A stretch of DNA of 64,000 nt. Origin: Pseudobutyrivibrio ruminis HUN009 (lineage in GTDB: Bacteria; Bacillota; Clostridia; Lachnospirales; Lachnospiraceae). Below the pieces are notes generated by a model. The model saw only the letters and a program-made list of their open reading frames with translations, was not told the origin of the DNA and made no database searches. The DNA lies in assembly GCF_000703005.1 (NCBI RefSeq), contig NZ_JNLH01000001.1:1419001-1483000 (forward strand), given 5' to 3'. Shown piece after piece: positions 43,902-53,461 of this stretch (positions are counted from its first letter, which is position 1; each line of letters begins with the position of its first letter). The position numbers were made by a program, and so were the translations under genes.

Positions 43902-45384
43902 AATTAAGCGAAAAACTATCTCCCTTAGACAAAAGATGATTATGTCATTTTGTATACCTACAGTATTGCTGTTTCTTGTAAATATGATGCTTTACTTAGG
44001 TACTGCTCAGATGCTGAATTCCCTGGATGCTATTTACGCCAGCAATAATACTCTGAATAATTTAAGTGAGAGCTTGGACAAGCTACAGAATGCAACAGCT
44101 GGCTACCTGAACACCAAAACAAGTGATGCTTTGGAGCAGTACTATATTTACGAAGAAGAGTATTCTGATTTAGTAGATAATTTGGATGACAATAAGGATG
44201 ATAATGAAAATAGAGTCCTAGAGCGAAATATCAAAAATATGTCGGAAAACTACCTGGAGCTTACAAATCAGGCAGTTGAAAGCAAACGCGGTGGTAATGT
44301 AGAAAAGTATAAGAGTATCTACGAGGAGGCTGCCAGAACATATGGCTATATAGATACCAGCATTACCAACCTCAACAATCAGCAGTTCATCAACAACTCT
44401 AAATCCTATGGAGCTATGATGACCGCCCTTCAAACACTTGAAGAGCTGAATATTTTAACACTTGTAATAATTGGTATAGCTAATCTGTTTTTCGTAGTAC
44501 TTATCGCATCAACTATTGCGGATCCACTTATAAAGTTGGCTGCCACAGCCAACAGCGTGTCGCAGGGAGACTTCAATGTAGAGCTTCTGCCTGTTAAAAG
44601 CAATGATGAGGTTGGTGTGGTAACAAAAGCCTTCAACAAAATGGTTGTGTCCATAAAGAACTATATCGAAAAGCTTCGTGAATCTATGGAAGTGGAGCGA
44701 AGGCTTAAAGAAAACGAGCTGATAATGGAAAACCATATTAAGGATGCAGAGCTTCGATACTTGCAGGCCCAGATTAATCCCCATTTTTTGTTTAATACTT
44801 TAAATGCTGGTGCCCAGCTTGCCATGATGGAGGGGGCAGACAGGACCAGCAATTACATTCAAAGAGTGGCAGATTTCTTTAGATACAACATCAAAAAAAA
44901 CAAGGATGTTGTGTCTTTGAGGGAGGAAATTGAGCTGGTAGATATTTACATTTACATCATAAATGTAAGATTCGCAGGGGAAATCCAGTTTACAAAGGAG
45001 ATTGATGAGTCACTTCTTGGAGTAAAGATTCCTAGTATGATACTACAGCCTATTGTTGAAAACAGTATCAACTATGGCCTTAGAAATATTGATTGGACGA
45101 AGAAAATCAAGCTTTCTGTGTATGAACTGGGTGATTATATATGTGTCAGCATCAAAGACAATGGCATTGGCATGACACAGGAAAAAATTGAGCAGGTTTT
45201 GGATGGCACATACAAGAGCAATCCTGCTAAATCCACATCCAATGGTGTGGGATTAAACAACTGCATTGAGCGTCTTAACATCTTCTACGAAAGTGAGGAT
45301 GTGTTAGATATTATATCTGAGGGAGAAAAGATGGGAACGGAGACAATTCTTTATCTTCCAAAGAAGGATTATGAGAAGGAATAA
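43894..45384 (+). CDS. Sensor histidine kinase (YesM / His_kinase type)
   Basis: This membrane kinase has 496 residues. One membrane helix at about 18-38, an extracellular helical sensor domain, a second helix at about 190-210, and a HAMP domain (TIADPLIKLAATANSVSQGD) are followed by the His_kinase motif QAQINPHFLFNTL with H297 as phosphorylation site. The HATPase motifs are PIVENSINYGLRN, DNGIGM and GVGLNNCIERL. GGAGGTGG precedes the start. It pairs with the response regulator five bases downstream. Confidence 0.92.
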   Translation: MSKIKRKTISLRQKMIMSFCIPTVLLFLVNMMLYLGTAQMLNSLDAIYASNNTLNNLSESLDKLQNATAGYLNTKTSDALEQYYIYEEEYSDLVDNLDDNKDDNENRVLERNIKNMSENYLELTNQAVESKRGGNVEKYKSIYEEAARTYGYIDTSITNLNNQQFINNSKSYGAMMTALQTLEELNILTLVIIGIANLFFVVLIASTIADPLIKLAATANSVSQGDFNVELLPVKSNDEVGVVTKAFNKMVVSIKNYIEKLRESMEVERRLKENELIMENHIKDAELRYLQAQINPHFLFNTLNAGAQLAMMEGADRTSNYIQRVADFFRYNIKKNKDVVSLREEIELVDIYIYIINVRFAGEIQFTKEIDESLLGVKIPSMILQPIVENSINYGLRNIDWTKKIKLSVYELGDYICVSIKDNGIGMTQEKIEQVLDGTYKSNPAKSTSNGVGLNNCIERLNIFYESEDVLDIISEGEKMGTETILYLPKKDYEKE

Positions 45385-45389
45385 ATGTA

Positions 45390-46982
45390 ATGTACAAAAT
45401 AATGTTGGCGGATGACGAGGGAATAGTCATCGATTCATTGAAATTCATAATAGAAAAGGAGTATGGAAGCAAGTGCGATATTCGAACAGCCAAAACCGGT
45501 AGACAGGTTATAGAGCTTGCAGAGGAGTATCAGCCAGACATAGCCTTTATGGATATTCAGATGCCGGGCATTAATGGTATCGAAGCCATGCGAGAAATAC
45601 GAAAGACTAACAATCATATCGTATTTATAGTTATGACAGCTTATGACAAATTCGATTATGCAAAGGAAGCGATTTCCCTGGGGGTTTTGGATTACCTAAA
45701 CAAGCCGGTCAGTAGAGATGGAATCATCACCATTTTAAACAAAGCCATGGGGCAAATTGATGGTGAACGAGCAAAGCGAAGCAACGACCTTCGAGTTAGA
45801 GAAAAGCTTGAAACTGTCGTACCTATAATTGAAAACGGATTGATTCAGGATTTACTTTTTAAGGAATACTTTAAAGAGGATATTGATAACTACAAAACTT
45901 TGCTTGGAATCGATTCAGAATATGGATACATGGCCTGCATGGTATTTGGTAGAGAGATGGTGGGAAACTACATGACCAGCGCTGTAGCAGTTTCTATCCA
46001 AGCCCAGAAATCATATCGAGAGATTCACACCATAACAGAGGACTATATAAAAGGAATTATGGGAGCGGTAATGTCAAATAAGATACCAATCCTGATTCCA
46101 ACAGACAGTAGCACATTGCCATATAACGAAAGAAATAATGTGGTGGAAAGTGCAAGAGCACTATGTCGAAAGCTTTCAGATAGATTCGATATGGATTTTC
46201 GAATTGGATTTGGTTCGGTAAAGCCACTAGACAGAATGGCAGAATCCTACGAGGAAGCAAACTCAGTACTGATAGCAACCACTAGCCATGTAGCTCACGT
46301 AGATGATATGCCGGTGGCTTGCCAGTACGAGGAAAGCTATCCAATGGATTTGGAAAAGCGCTTGTTTAATGAAATATCCCTTGGAAATGTAAATGAAACG
46401 GTGGCACTATCCCAGGCCTTCTTCGAGTGGATGGAAGAAAACTACGCAAATGATAACGACAGTGTACGCTTGAAATGCTTGGAGTTTGTACTATGGGCGG
46501 AGCATCTTTCTTATGAAAAGACAGCCCGTGTATATGAGTTTAAAAGCAGGGCAAATTATTTGTCAGAGCTATTGAATCTTGGGGGATTAAACGAAGTAAA
46601 GCATTGGTTTATTGAAAAGATGAAGGCTGCTGCTGTTTGGGTGGCAAACAAGCAGGAAGAGCAGTCCATGAGTGTTGTTAATAAAGCAAGGCAATACATA
46701 GATGAAAACTACATGAAGGAATTAACTCTCGATGATATATCTCGAATGGTTAATATCAGTTCATATTATTTTTCAAAGGTTTTTAAAGAGGAGACAGGTG
46801 AGAACTTCATCGACTATTTGACAAAGCTACGTATCGAGGCAGCCAAAAAACTGCTTAAGACAACAAGCAAGTCTATGAAGGAGATTTCAGCGGAGGTAGG
46901 ATATCCGGATCCAAACTACTTTTCACGTAACTTCAAAAAGTATACTGGAAAGACACCTACGGACTACGCAAAATGTAACTAA
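45390..46982 (+). CDS. AraC-type response regulator (YesN-like)
   Basis: The receiver domain (1-120) has DDEG, phospho-acceptor D55 in FMDIQMPG, and KPVSR. A middle region of about 270 residues is unassigned. The C-terminal AraC domain has two helix-turn-helix segments (LTLDDISRMVNISSYYFSKVF and MKEISAEVGYPDPNYFSRNF). It is 530 residues, usual for the YesN class. A candidate binding site, two 22-bp-spaced direct repeats, lies before the sugar-binding gene at 48225. Confidence 0.92.
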   Translation: MYKIMLADDEGIVIDSLKFIIEKEYGSKCDIRTAKTGRQVIELAEEYQPDIAFMDIQMPGINGIEAMREIRKTNNHIVFIVMTAYDKFDYAKEAISLGVLDYLNKPVSRDGIITILNKAMGQIDGERAKRSNDLRVREKLETVVPIIENGLIQDLLFKEYFKEDIDNYKTLLGIDSEYGYMACMVFGREMVGNYMTSAVAVSIQAQKSYREIHTITEDYIKGIMGAVMSNKIPILIPTDSSTLPYNERNNVVESARALCRKLSDRFDMDFRIGFGSVKPLDRMAESYEEANSVLIATTSHVAHVDDMPVACQYEESYPMDLEKRLFNEISLGNVNETVALSQAFFEWMEENYANDNDSVRLKCLEFVLWAEHLSYEKTARVYEFKSRANYLSELLNLGGLNEVKHWFIEKMKAAAVWVANKQEEQSMSVVNKARQYIDENYMKELTLDDISRMVNISSYYFSKVFKEETGENFIDYLTKLRIEAAKKLLKTTSKSMKEISAEVGYPDPNYFSRNFKKYTGKTPTDYAKCN

Positions 46983-47003
46983 TAATTGTTGGGGTGAATA
47001 AGA

Positions 47004-48053
47004 ATGAAAGGATATATGAAAAAGATAGTGGTGATGACACTATCCCTTGCGATGCTTTCAGGATGCGCTAGTAGTTCTGCAGATAGCGCTAATACTTCTT
47101 CTAATAAGGAAGACAGTATTGAAATTGGTTTATGTTTTGATTCATTTGTAATCGAGCGCTGGGAGAAGGATAGAGATGTGTTTGTGGATACAGCATCATC
47201 TTTAGGGGCGACGGTTAATGTTCAGAATGCAAACGGTGATGTGGAAAAACAAATCGAGCAGATTACATATCTGATTGATAAGGGAGTGGATTGCCTGGTT
47301 ATAATTCCAGTAGATGGAGAGGCCCTTACAGATGTAATCAAAACCGCCAAAGAAAAAGATATTGCGGTAGTTTGCTACGACAGAATAATTCCAAATGCAG
47401 ATACAGACCTTTACATATCATTCGATAACAATATGGTAGGCCAAATGCTTGGGGAGGCTTTGGCAAATTCCGGAGCCAAGAGTGTTGTAATGATTTGTGG
47501 ACCACTTACAGACGGTAACGTGCCTATGGTAAACGACGGATTCTATTCAGTTATGAATGAAAACGATATCGAAATCCTGGACACATATTATTGTGAGGGC
47601 TGGAAGGCTGAGTTAGGTGGCGCCTACGTTTACGACAATTTAGACACTATAAAAGAAGCGGACGCCATAATGTGTGGCAATGACGATGTAGCCACATCTG
47701 TAATCAGAGCGCTGGCGGTATGCCAGCTTGCCGGGGTAAAGCCGGTGGTAGGGCAGGATGCAGATTTACCAGCTTGTCAGCATGTTGTAGAAGGAACACA
47801 GCTTATGACAGTGTTTAAGCCTGTGAGCAAATTGGCCGAGCAGGCGGCTCAGCTTTCTGTACAGCTTGCCAGTGGAGAAGATATTGATGTGAATTCCACA
47901 ATAAGTGACGGGCAGTACGACATCCCTTATGTGGCTACAGAGCCAGTGGCAGTGACCAGAGACAATATTGATGAAGTGATTATAGACAGCGGATTCCACT
48001 CAAAAGAGGATGTTTACATGAATGTCTCTAATGAATCTGATGAAAATGAATAG
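47004..48053 (+). CDS. Sugar-binding lipoprotein (second)
   Basis: A lipobox SGCA near residue 22 marks a lipoprotein of 349 residues. The mature fold is of the XylF/ChvE type: IEIGLCFDSFVIERWEKDRDVF, VDCLVIIPVDGEAL, DIAVVCYDRIIPNADTDLYISFDN, MCGNDDVATSVIRAL. It follows the response regulator by 21 bases and ends at a terminator, so it belongs to the sensor operon and not to the transport operon. It may present sugar to the sensor or to the importer downstream. Confidence 0.85.
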   Translation: MKGYMKKIVVMTLSLAMLSGCASSSADSANTSSNKEDSIEIGLCFDSFVIERWEKDRDVFVDTASSLGATVNVQNANGDVEKQIEQITYLIDKGVDCLVIIPVDGEALTDVIKTAKEKDIAVVCYDRIIPNADTDLYISFDNNMVGQMLGEALANSGAKSVVMICGPLTDGNVPMVNDGFYSVMNENDIEILDTYYCEGWKAELGGAYVYDNLDTIKEADAIMCGNDDVATSVIRALAVCQLAGVKPVVGQDADLPACQHVVEGTQLMTVFKPVSKLAEQAAQLSVQLASGEDIDVNSTISDGQYDIPYVATEPVAVTRDNIDEVIIDSGFHSKEDVYMNVSNESDENE

Positions 48054-48073
48054 CAAATTTTTGCATGACAAAA

Positions 48074-48107
48074 AATGACTAGCACAAAAAAGTGCTAGTC
48101 ATTTTAT
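48074..48107 (+). terminator. Terminator of the sensor operon
   Basis: AATGACTAGCAC (48074-48085) pairs with GTGCTAGTCATT (48092-48103) around an A-rich loop, with TTTTAT at the end. Confidence 0.88.
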
Positions 48108-48111
48108 ATTG

Positions 48112-48187
48112 TGTGAACAAAGTTAGACAAAAATGTGAAGAAAGTGACAACCATTTTCAGACATCTTCATGGTATCGTAACTATAGT
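48112..48187 (+). promoter_or_regulatory. Candidate response-regulator sites and -10 box of the sugar transport operon
   Basis: TGTGAACAAAGTTAGACAA (48112-48130) and TGTGAAGAAAGTGACAA (48134-48150) are near-direct repeats whose starts are 22 bases apart, two helical turns. A TATAGT -10 box lies at 48182-48187 without a good -35 box. This is the layout of an AraC-type activator site, plausibly for the regulator at 45390. Confidence 0.5.
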
Positions 48188-48224
48188 AACAAACAAACCT
48201 AAATGAAAGGGAGGTTTTCAAAGA

Positions 48225-49358
48225 ATGAAGAGAAAGTTATTAAGTGTACTTTTGACAGGTGCTCTTGCAGCTTCAATGTTTGTAGGTTGCGGTACTAGCA
48301 CAGAGACAACAGACACAGGTGCAGCTGGTGGGGATACAGCTACAACTACAGAGGCAACAGATGATGGCGCTTCAGCAGCAACAGGAACAAAGGTTGGTGT
48401 TGCAATGCCTACAAAGGATCTCCAGAGATGGAATCAGGATGGTGCTAACATGCAGTCAGAGCTTGAAGCAGCTGGCTACGAAGTAGACCTTCAGTACGCT
48501 TCAAACGATGTTCAGACTCAGGTTTCACAGATTGAAAACATGATCAACTCAGGATGTAACGTTCTTGTAGTTGCAGCTATCGAAGGTTCATCACTTGGTG
48601 AAGCTATGGATATGGCAGCTGAGAAGAACATTCCAGTTATCGCATATGACCGTTTGATTATGAACTCAGATGCAGTTTCATACTATGCAACATTCGATAA
48701 CTACAAAGTAGGTCAGGTTCAGGGTCAGTACATCATTGATCAGCTTGATCTTGAGAACACATCAGATACATTCACAATGGAAATCACAGCTGGTGACCCA
48801 GGTGATAACAATGCTGGTTTCTTCTATGATGGTGCTATGGATCTTCTTAAGCCATACATCGATGATGGTACACTTGTTGTTAAGTCTGGTCAGGTAGATT
48901 TCGCAGAAGTTGCTACTCCAGCATGGGCTACAGAAACAGCTCAGTCACGTATGGAGACAATTCTTTCTTCTAACTACGCTAACGAAGATCTTGATGTTTG
49001 CCTCTGCTCTAACGATTCTACAGCACTTGGTGTTGAGAACGCACTTGCAGCAAACTACAAGGGTGAATATCCAATCATCACAGGTCAGGATTGCGATATT
49101 GAGAACACAAAGAACATGATCGCTGGAAAGCAGTCTATGTCAGTATTCAAGGATACACGTACACTTGCTTCACAGGTTGTTAAGATGGTAGGTCAGATTC
49201 TCAGCGGTGAGACAGTTGATGTTAACGATACTGAGACATATGACAATGGTACAGGTGTTATTCCTTCATACCTTTGCGAGCCAGTATTCGCTGATAAGGA
49301 CAACTACAAAGAGTTACTTATCGACTCAGGATATTATACTGAGGATCAGTTACAGTAA
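48225..49358 (+). CDS. Sugar ABC transporter substrate-binding lipoprotein (ChvE/MmsE-like)
   Basis: This is the binding protein of the importer that follows. It has a signal peptide with lipobox VGCG near residue 22, a Thr/Ala-rich linker, then KVGVAMPTKDLQRWNQDGANM, ALVVAA-type core strands, AYDRLIMNSDAVSYYATFDN and CSNDSTALGVENAL. These match the multiple-sugar-binding ChvE family (377 residues). Codon bias points to high expression. A hairpin between it and the ATPase gene may raise its level relative to the rest. Confidence 0.9.
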   Translation: MKRKLLSVLLTGALAASMFVGCGTSTETTDTGAAGGDTATTTEATDDGASAATGTKVGVAMPTKDLQRWNQDGANMQSELEAAGYEVDLQYASNDVQTQVSQIENMINSGCNVLVVAAIEGSSLGEAMDMAAEKNIPVIAYDRLIMNSDAVSYYATFDNYKVGQVQGQYIIDQLDLENTSDTFTMEITAGDPGDNNAGFFYDGAMDLLKPYIDDGTLVVKSGQVDFAEVATPAWATETAQSRMETILSSNYANEDLDVCLCSNDSTALGVENALAANYKGEYPIITGQDCDIENTKNMIAGKQSMSVFKDTRTLASQVVKMVGQILSGETVDVNDTETYDNGTGVIPSYLCEPVFADKDNYKELLIDSGYYTEDQLQ

Positions 49359-49376
49359 TTAAAAAAGTAATGCTTT

Positions 49377-49398
49377 TAGGGCAGGGAAACCTGCCCTA
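49377..49398 (+). other. Intercistronic hairpin after the binding-protein gene
   Basis: TAGGGCAGG (49377-49385) pairs with CCTGCCCTA (49390-49398) around a GAAA tetraloop and ends in TTTTAG. It probably acts as a leaky terminator or 3' stabiliser that keeps the binding protein in excess over the membrane subunits. Confidence 0.7.
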
Positions 49399-49456
49399 TT
49401 TTAGAGAAGAGAATGTTTTTAAGAAAATAAAAGTTATTTTAAGGAGGGAGACTTAA

Positions 49457-50983
49457 GTGGGAAAAACAATACTTGAGATGAAATCAATCACCAAAGAGTT
49501 CCCAGGAGTAAAAGCCCTTGATAACGTAAACTTAAAGGTAGAGGAAGGCGAAATTCATGCTCTTGTAGGAGAGAATGGTGCTGGAAAATCTACTCTTATG
49601 AACGTTTTAAGTGGTATTTATCCATATGGATCTTACACTGGAGACATCGTATACAATGGTGAAGTTTGTCAGTTCCAGAAAATCAAGGATTCTGAGGAAA
49701 AAGGAATCGTTATCATTCACCAGGAATTGGCATTAATCCCTTATATGTCTATAGGTGAGAATATGTTCCTTGGAAATGAACAGGGAAGCAAGGCAGCTAT
49801 TGATTGGGACAAAACATACGCAGAAGCAGACAAATATTTAAAGATGGTTGGTTTATCAGAAAGCAGCCGTACTTTAATCAAAGATATAGGTGTTGGTAAA
49901 CAGCAGCTTGTTGAAATTGCAAAGGCATTAGCAAAGAATGCTAAGCTCCTCATTCTTGATGAGCCAACATCATCACTTAACGAAACAGATTCAAGAGCAC
50001 TTCTTGATTTACTTCTTAAATTCAAGCAGGAAGGAATGACATCTATTATCATTTCTCACAAGCTTAATGAAGTTTCTTATGTAGCAGATAAGATTACTGT
50101 TATCCGTGATGGTTCCACAATCGAAACTCTTGATAAGAGTGTAGATGATATTTCAGAAGATAGAATCATTAAAGGCATGGTTGGTCGTGAAATGACAGAC
50201 CGTTTCCCTAAACGCCATGGTGTAGAAATCGGCGATATCGCTATGGAAGTAAAGGATTGGACAGTATACCATCCACAGTTTTCAGAGCGTAAGGTTGTTG
50301 ATGGGGTATCAATGTATATCCGTAAAGGCGAAGTAGTTGGTATCGCAGGTCTTATGGGTGCAGGACGTACAGAACTTGCAATGAGTATCTTCGGAAAGGC
50401 TTATGGAACTAACATTTCAGGTCAGCTTTTCTTAAACGGTGAAGAAGTTCATTTAAAGAATATCAAAGATGCAATCAAGCATAAGATTGCATATGTAACA
50501 GAAGATAGAAAGGGAAATGGACTTGTTCTTACAAATCCAATCAAGATTAACACAACTCTTTCAAACCTTTCATCACTTTGCTCAAAACGTGTTATCGATC
50601 AGGATAAAGAGTATCAGGTAGCAGAGGAGTACAGAGATAAGCTGAAGACAAAATGTCCTACAGTTGAGCAGAACGTTGGAAACCTTTCAGGTGGTAACCA
50701 GCAGAAGGTTCTTCTTGCTAAATGGATGTTTGCAGATCCAGATGTACTTATTCTTGATGAGCCTACACGTGGTATTGACGTTGGTGCTAAGTACGAAATC
50801 TACTGCATCATCAATGATTTGGTTGCAGCAGGAAAATCAGTAATAATGATTTCATCAGAGCTTCCAGAAGTACTTGGTATGTCAGACCGTATATACGTTA
50901 TGAACGAAGGTAAAATAGTTGGCGAAATGGCAGGATCAGAAGCTTCACAGGAAAGCATTATGTCTTGCATCTTGAAGTCATAG
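49457..50983 (+). CDS. Sugar ABC transporter ATP-binding protein, two ATPase domains (MmsA/XylG type)
   Basis: This energy subunit has 508 residues with two ABC domains. Domain 1 has Walker A GENGAGKST near residue 36 and Walker B LLILDEPTSSL. In place of a canonical LSGGQ it has GVGKQQLVEIAKAL. Domain 2 has GLMGAGRTEL as a degenerate Walker A, LSGGNQQKVLLAKW and LILDEPTRGIDVGAK. This is the usual asymmetry of sugar type 2 importers. It starts with GTG behind AAGGAGGGAG. The ATPase overlaps an open stretch before the first permease, whose real start is 15 bases downstream. Confidence 0.92.
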   Translation: MGKTILEMKSITKEFPGVKALDNVNLKVEEGEIHALVGENGAGKSTLMNVLSGIYPYGSYTGDIVYNGEVCQFQKIKDSEEKGIVIIHQELALIPYMSIGENMFLGNEQGSKAAIDWDKTYAEADKYLKMVGLSESSRTLIKDIGVGKQQLVEIAKALAKNAKLLILDEPTSSLNETDSRALLDLLLKFKQEGMTSIIISHKLNEVSYVADKITVIRDGSTIETLDKSVDDISEDRIIKGMVGREMTDRFPKRHGVEIGDIAMEVKDWTVYHPQFSERKVVDGVSMYIRKGEVVGIAGLMGAGRTELAMSIFGKAYGTNISGQLFLNGEEVHLKNIKDAIKHKIAYVTEDRKGNGLVLTNPIKINTTLSNLSSLCSKRVIDQDKEYQVAEEYRDKLKTKCPTVEQNVGNLSGGNQQKVLLAKWMFADPDVLILDEPTRGIDVGAKYEIYCIINDLVAAGKSVIMISSELPEVLGMSDRIYVMNEGKIVGEMAGSEASQESIMSCILKS

Positions 50984-50997
50984 AAGGGAGAGAAAAC

Positions 50998-52167
50998 ATG
51001 GTCTCAGTTAATATTAAAGACGCATTAAAAAAATACACCATGGTTATCGCCCTGGTGATTATTATAGGAATCTTCTACGTTGGAACAGGCGGAACAATTC
51101 TTCTGTCTCAGAACGTAAACAACTTGCTTTCACAGAACGCATACGTATTTGTGTTAGCAACTGGTATGTTACTTTGTATCTTAACTGGTGGTAACATCGA
51201 TCTTTCTGTTGGTTCAGTTGTCTGCTTCGTAGGTGGTATTGGAGCAGTAATGATGAGCAAGGGAATGAATGTATGGTTCGCAGTTCTTGTAATGCTCCTT
51301 GTTGGTGTTTTAGTTGGTGCATGGCAGGCATTCTGGGTAGCATATATAAACGTACCACCATTCATCGCAACACTTGCTGGTATGTATGCCTTCAGAGGTT
51401 TATCAAATGTAGTATTAAATGGTTATGCAGTTTCTATTTCAAATACAACATTCCTTAATGTATTTGGTGGTGGTGCTGATTGCTACATTCCAGATTTCTT
51501 CCATGGAGAAACATTAAACATTACATGTTTACTTGCAGGCGTTATTGCAGTTACAGTTTATGTATTAATCTCAATTAAAAACAGAATATCAGCTACTAGA
51601 AAAGGCTACGTTACAACAAGTGCAGCCAGCTTCTATGCAAAGCTTGTTATTCTTTCACTTGTAATTTTATTCTTAGCATATAAGCTTGCTGGTTACAAAG
51701 GAATTCCTACATCATTGTTATGGATTATCCTTATTGTCCTTGTTTACAACTACATCACAACAAAGACAACAATCGGACGTTACTTATATGCAGTAGGTGG
51801 TAACGAAAAAGCTACACAGCTTTCAGGTATCAACACAAAGAAGGTTTACTTCTTCGCTTACACAAACATGGGATTCTTAGCAGCTTTCGCTGGTATCCTT
51901 ACAGTTGCACGTGCAGCTTCTGCACAGCCAACATACGGTCAGTTCTACGAAATGGATGCAATCGGTGCTTGCTTCATCGGTGGTGCATCTGCATACGGCG
52001 GAACAGGTTCAGTATTCGGCGCAATCATTGGTGCTCTTTTGATGGGTGTTATCAACCAGGGTATGTTAATCATGGGTGTTGATGCAAACTATCAGAAGGT
52101 TGTTAAAGGTTTAGTACTTCTTGCAGCGGTTATCTTTGATGTTATGTCTAAGAGAGAGAAAAAGTAG
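50998..52167 (+). CDS. Sugar ABC transporter permease, first paralogue (MmsB/GguB-like)
   Basis: This 389-residue membrane protein has about ten helices. The ATG at 50998 is used because AAGGGAG lies before it. Family signatures are LTGGNIDLSVGSVV near residue 67, YINVPPFIATLAGMYAFRG, and YGQFYEMDAIGACFIGGASAYGG near the C-terminus, where the EAA-like loop for ATPase contact lies. It is followed after 18 bases by a second, related permease, so the importer may have a heterodimeric channel. Confidence 0.9.
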   Translation: MVSVNIKDALKKYTMVIALVIIIGIFYVGTGGTILLSQNVNNLLSQNAYVFVLATGMLLCILTGGNIDLSVGSVVCFVGGIGAVMMSKGMNVWFAVLVMLLVGVLVGAWQAFWVAYINVPPFIATLAGMYAFRGLSNVVLNGYAVSISNTTFLNVFGGGADCYIPDFFHGETLNITCLLAGVIAVTVYVLISIKNRISATRKGYVTTSAASFYAKLVILSLVILFLAYKLAGYKGIPTSLLWIILIVLVYNYITTKTTIGRYLYAVGGNEKATQLSGINTKKVYFFAYTNMGFLAAFAGILTVARAASAQPTYGQFYEMDAIGACFIGGASAYGGTGSVFGAIIGALLMGVINQGMLIMGVDANYQKVVKGLVLLAAVIFDVMSKREKK

Positions 52168-52185
52168 GAAGGGAGGAGCGAAAAA

Positions 52186-53367
52186 GTGAAAGACAAGATT
52201 TTTAAAATATTGAAAGAAAACACAATGCTCATTGTTCTGGTCCTGGTTGTTCTCTTCTTTAACTTTACAACTAATGGCACAATGCTTATGCCTAGCCAGT
52301 TCAACGCATTGATTACACAAAACGCATACGTATATGTTCTTGCAACAGGTATGTTGATGTGTATGTTAACAGGTGGTAATATCGACCTTTCCTGCGGTTC
52401 ATTTGTTTGTTTAGTAGGTATCATCGGAGCAAAAGTAATGGTTAACATGGGTGCTTCAACTCCAGTTGGAATCCTTGTAATGCTCCTCATCGGAATCATC
52501 TATGGATGCTTACTTGGCTATGTAATTGCTTACATCAATATTCCACCATGGATTGCTACACTTGCAGGTTTCCTTGCACTTCGTGGATGGGGCGTTGCAT
52601 TACTTAACGGTTCATCAAACATCAGCCCACTTCCACCAGAATTTTGTGCATTATTCTCTGGCAAGATGAATGACCTCTTCGGTGGTCCAAGAATCGGTGG
52701 CGTTCAGTACAACATGACAAGTATTGTAATCGGACTTATCGCTTCAATCATCGTAGTAGTTCTTCTTTTCAGATCTCGTGCAAACAAGCTTAAGAAGGGT
52801 TACGTTGCAGACAGCCTTACAGCAGTTATTGTTAAGTGCGTACTTATCGACTTCGTCATCATGCTCTTTGCATACAAGTTCTCACTTGCAGGTGGTGTAC
52901 CATACTCACTCATCTGGGTAGCAGTAATCGTGCTTATCTACAGCTTTATTACATCAAAGACAGATATCGGACGTTACTTCTACACAATCGGTGGTAACTC
53001 AGAGGCAACAAGACTTTCAGGTATCGATACAAAGAGAATCATGTTTATCGCATACTTAAACATGGCTGTACTTACAGTTATCTCTGCATTCCTTACAATG
53101 GCTCGTTTCCAGGCTGCAAACTCTACAGCTGGTACAAACTACGAGATGGATGCCATCTCAGCCTGCGTAGTTGGTGGTGTATCTGCATACGGTGGATCAG
53201 GTACAGTATTCGGAATGATTGTTGGTGCTACTCTCATCGGTGTAATCAACCTTGGTATGTCCCTCATGGGCATCGATGCCAACTGGCAGAAGGTTGTTAA
53301 GGGCGTAGTACTTCTCGGAGCCGTAGTCTTCGAAATCCTCAACAACAAGAAAAGCGCAACAAAGTAA
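52186..53367 (+). CDS. Sugar ABC transporter permease, second paralogue (MmsB/GguB-like)
   Basis: This 393-residue permease is clearly homologous to the one before it: LTGGNIDLSCGSFV, YINIPPWIATLAGFLALRG, DIGRYFYTIGGNSEATRLSG and YEMDAISACVVGGVSAYGG. It starts with GTG behind GGGAGGAG. The copies differ over much of their length, so the duplication is old. The operon ends here at a strong terminator. Confidence 0.9.
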   Translation: MKDKIFKILKENTMLIVLVLVVLFFNFTTNGTMLMPSQFNALITQNAYVYVLATGMLMCMLTGGNIDLSCGSFVCLVGIIGAKVMVNMGASTPVGILVMLLIGIIYGCLLGYVIAYINIPPWIATLAGFLALRGWGVALLNGSSNISPLPPEFCALFSGKMNDLFGGPRIGGVQYNMTSIVIGLIASIIVVVLLFRSRANKLKKGYVADSLTAVIVKCVLIDFVIMLFAYKFSLAGGVPYSLIWVAVIVLIYSFITSKTDIGRYFYTIGGNSEATRLSGIDTKRIMFIAYLNMAVLTVISAFLTMARFQAANSTAGTNYEMDAISACVVGGVSAYGGSGTVFGMIVGATLIGVINLGMSLMGIDANWQKVVKGVVLLGAVVFEILNNKKSATK

Positions 53368-53417
53368 TACATAAGATTTTATTTTCTTCATTATATTCTC
53401 TTAATGTTATTATAACT

Positions 53418-53455
53418 AAAAGCTCGCGACCTCCCATTGGCCGCGAGCTTTTGCG
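53418..53455 (+). terminator. Terminator of the sugar transport operon
   Basis: AAAAGCTCGCG (53418-53428) pairs with CGCGAGCTTTT (53442-53452); inner bases extend the stem. Confidence 0.88.
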
Positions 53456-53461
53456 TTGTCT

